Of a stretch of DNA of 6,300 bases, positions 5,582-6,300 are shown in pieces. The position numbers and the translations under genes are program-made. The notes under the pieces are model-generated. The model ran no database searches. It saw only the letters and a program-made list of their open reading frames with translations, and was not told the origin of the DNA. This DNA comes from Planctomycetota bacterium (lineage in GTDB: Bacteria > Planctomycetota > Phycisphaerae > WQYP01). Each line of letters starts with the position of its first letter. The stretch's first letter is position 1. The stretch spans positions 1 through 6,300 of the forward strand of contig JAKAZF010000175.1 of assembly GCA_021826605.1 (NCBI GenBank), written 5' to 3'.

Positions 5582-5653
5582 ATTCATGACATTCATGAAA
5601 TCCAATGGATGAAATTCATCTGGCCGGTCTTGGGCCGGCAAAACCAGATGAAT
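5582..5653. repeat. Repeat-rich leader of the lipoprotein gene: direct repeats and a 10-bp inverted repeat
   Basis: ATTCATCTGG (5614-5623) and CCAGATGAAT (5644-5653) are a perfect 10-bp inverted repeat; inside it CCGG (5624-5627) can pair with CCGG (5635-5638). GATGAA and TTCATC (5608-5620) form a second, overlapping inverted repeat. ATTCATGA occurs twice in tandem (5582-5589 and 5591-5598). All lie in the 102-nt gap between the Cys/His-rich gene and the lipoprotein, ending close to the SD. No T-run follows the stem, so a terminator is unlikely. An RNA structure that protects or attenuates the message, or an operator, are possible readings. Confidence 0.55.
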
Positions 5654-5670
5654 ATTGGAATACGATACCT

Positions 5671-6102
5671 TCAGATTACCAGCGCGCAGTGCCGACACAA
5701 CAGTGTCAGCGCGCTTCGGTCAGGTATATTGACGTAATTATCCTGATGAGAGAACGAGGTTACCTGGGTCTCCCTGATTACCAAAAGATTCTCTGCCATG
5801 ATCATCAAGTGATGCGATTGGGGCAGGTTCAGCGAAACTGGTGCCGTCGGCATTGCGCGCAACAAATGTTGATGGCACTTTGGCTTTCCAGATCGGTCAG
5901 GACATTGATCACAAGGATGATCGGTGGTACAGGTAGATTTTTCAATGGCCGCCGTCCGGGCCGCAAAGGACGGGCACCGCAATGATGCCGTCGCGTATGG
6001 TGACAGCGAAGCACCGATGGAATCCGTACATGGGCAATATATTGGCAGAAAACCTAAGGCCAAAGCCAGTACAGTAACCAAAATAGATCGGCAGCCCATC
6101 AT
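5671..6102 (-). CDS. Small exported Cys/His-rich protein of unknown family
   Basis: The product is 143 residues. Residues 5-22 are a hydrophobic signal-like segment (ILVTVLALALGFLPIY). It has ten cysteines: Cys4, a pair at 23 and 25, Cys43, a cluster C58, C64, C67 and C76 followed by HQH (77-79), and C136/C139 near the end. The cluster resembles a metal-binding loop, but I cannot assign a family. The C-terminal half holds hydrophobic/His stretches (SHHLMIMAENLLVI). Small secreted Cys/His-rich proteins at the head of efflux operons are familiar to me as hypothetical proteins. No SD precedes the ATG pair at 6102 and 6099, but a good promoter ends right before it, so the message may be leaderless. 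The next gene starts 102 nt downstream and is probably cotranscribed. Coding status rests on length, signal segment and position, so it is less certain than its neighbours. Confidence 0.65.
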   Translation of the reverse strand: MMGCRSILVTVLALALGFLPIYCPCTDSIGASLSPYATASLRCPSFAARTAAIEKSTCTTDHPCDQCPDRSGKPKCHQHLLRAMPTAPVSLNLPQSHHLMIMAENLLVIRETQVTSFSHQDNYVNIPDRSALTLLCRHCALVI

Positions 6103-6108
6103 AATTTA

Positions 6109-6138
6109 ACAATACCACGATTCTATCTCCATTGTCAA
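6109..6138 (-). promoter_or_regulatory. Promoter of the copper operon, likely leaderless start
   Basis: On the minus strand there is a perfect -35, TTGACA (6138-6133), and a -10, TATTGT (6114-6109), separated by 18 bp. Seven bases downstream of the -10 is 6102, the A of the first ATG of the Cys/His-rich gene. No SD exists in the intervening bases. This would make the first gene's message leaderless or nearly so. No clear metal-regulator box is recognisable, although the 18-bp spacer leaves MerR-type activation possible. Confidence 0.65.
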
Positions 6139-6230
6139 TCCTGGCGAGCGATGAATGATCGACGGGGGGCGTGACCCGGGCGGGTGTAACTCCTATTGTT
6201 GGCGGTTTTGGGTTAGGATTAGAAGTGGAA

Positions 6231-6249
6231 GGTCGCCGTTGTGGCGGCC
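6231..6249 (+). other. Hairpin in the leader of the rightward gene
   Basis: GGTCGCC (6231-6237) and GGCGGCC (6243-6249) can pair over 7 bp, with one G-U, around a GTTGT loop. It lies about 25 nt before the SD of the gene starting at 6289. There is no T-run, so it is not a terminator. It may be a leader structure or chance in a GC-rich stretch. Confidence 0.35.
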
Positions 6250-6274
6250 AAGGCCAAGGATGCGGTAACGAATC

Positions 6275-6281
6275 AAGGAGG
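6275..6281 (+). promoter_or_regulatory. Strong ribosome-binding site of the rightward gene
   Basis: AAGGAGG sits 7 nt before the ATG at 6289, a near-ideal Shine-Dalgarno. It is the main evidence that a rightward gene begins here. The promoter upstream is not clear: no -35/-10 pair with acceptable spacing stood out between 6139 and 6274. Confidence 0.8.
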
Positions 6282-6288
6282 ATTCACA

Positions 6289-6300
6289 ATGATCCGACAA
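6289..6300 (+). CDS. Start of a rightward gene, cut by the window edge
   Basis: Only four codons are visible (MIRQ), so nothing can be said of the product. The start is credible because of the AAGGAGG 7 nt upstream. It is divergent from the copper operon, sharing a 186-nt intergenic region, so it could encode a regulator or another metal-resistance component; that is only a contextual guess. Confidence 0.7.

Noticed and set aside
5605..5985. 126-residue rightward frame opposite the Cys/His-rich gene
   Set aside because: It has no SD or signal peptide and reads across the inverted-repeat leader. The opposite frame has a signal peptide, a promoter and operon context.

Overview
The window carries a minus-strand copper-handling operon with a minus-strand toxin-antitoxin-rich accessory region downstream of it. 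The host looks like a Gram-negative bacterium: there are two lipobox-bearing proteins, a TolC-type outer-membrane factor and a Tat-exported enzyme. Base composition is moderately GC-rich. The sequence alone does not identify the species. A rusticyanin/sulfocyanin-like cupredoxin is common in acidophilic or metal-rich settings, but that is only a hint.

Layout, right to left. The last bases (6289-6300) are the start of a rightward gene cut by the window edge, with a strong Shine-Dalgarno. A divergent leftward promoter (6109-6138) lies opposite it and appears to drive a leaderless message. The leftward genes are: a small exported Cys/His-rich protein of unknown family (5671-6102); after a repeat-rich spacer, a Met-rich lipoprotein (5221-5568); an outer-membrane efflux lipoprotein of the TolC/CusC type (3800-5224); a two-domain-like multicopper oxidase with a Tat signal (2400-3797); and a cupredoxin (1663-2304). 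The lipoprotein, efflux and oxidase genes overlap by 4 nt or are 2 nt apart. The cupredoxin has its own SD and possibly its own promoter. Together they read as a periplasmic copper-defence set: Met/Cys/His-rich proteins that could bind copper, an oxidase that could convert Cu(I) to Cu(II), an electron-transfer cupredoxin, and an outer-membrane channel. No RND pump or membrane-fusion partner is in view.

Further left is a toxin-antitoxin-like pair: an XRE/HTH protein (1148-1531) and a Fic protein of the 'mobile mystery protein B' type (516-1151), overlapping by ATGA. Upstream of it is a perfect 32-bp palindrome (1549-1580) that contains a near-consensus sigma-70 promoter in each direction, the most striking regulatory element in the window. 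At the left edge is a Phd/YefM-type antitoxin (316 down to the edge) with its own promoter and a TGTACA-type operator. Its family resemblance stops near residue 67, and the rest of the open frame runs through a stem-loop-rich segment, so it looks 3'-truncated or rearranged.

No RNA gene, CRISPR array or recognisable transposase was found. No gene-free stretch exceeds 300 bases.
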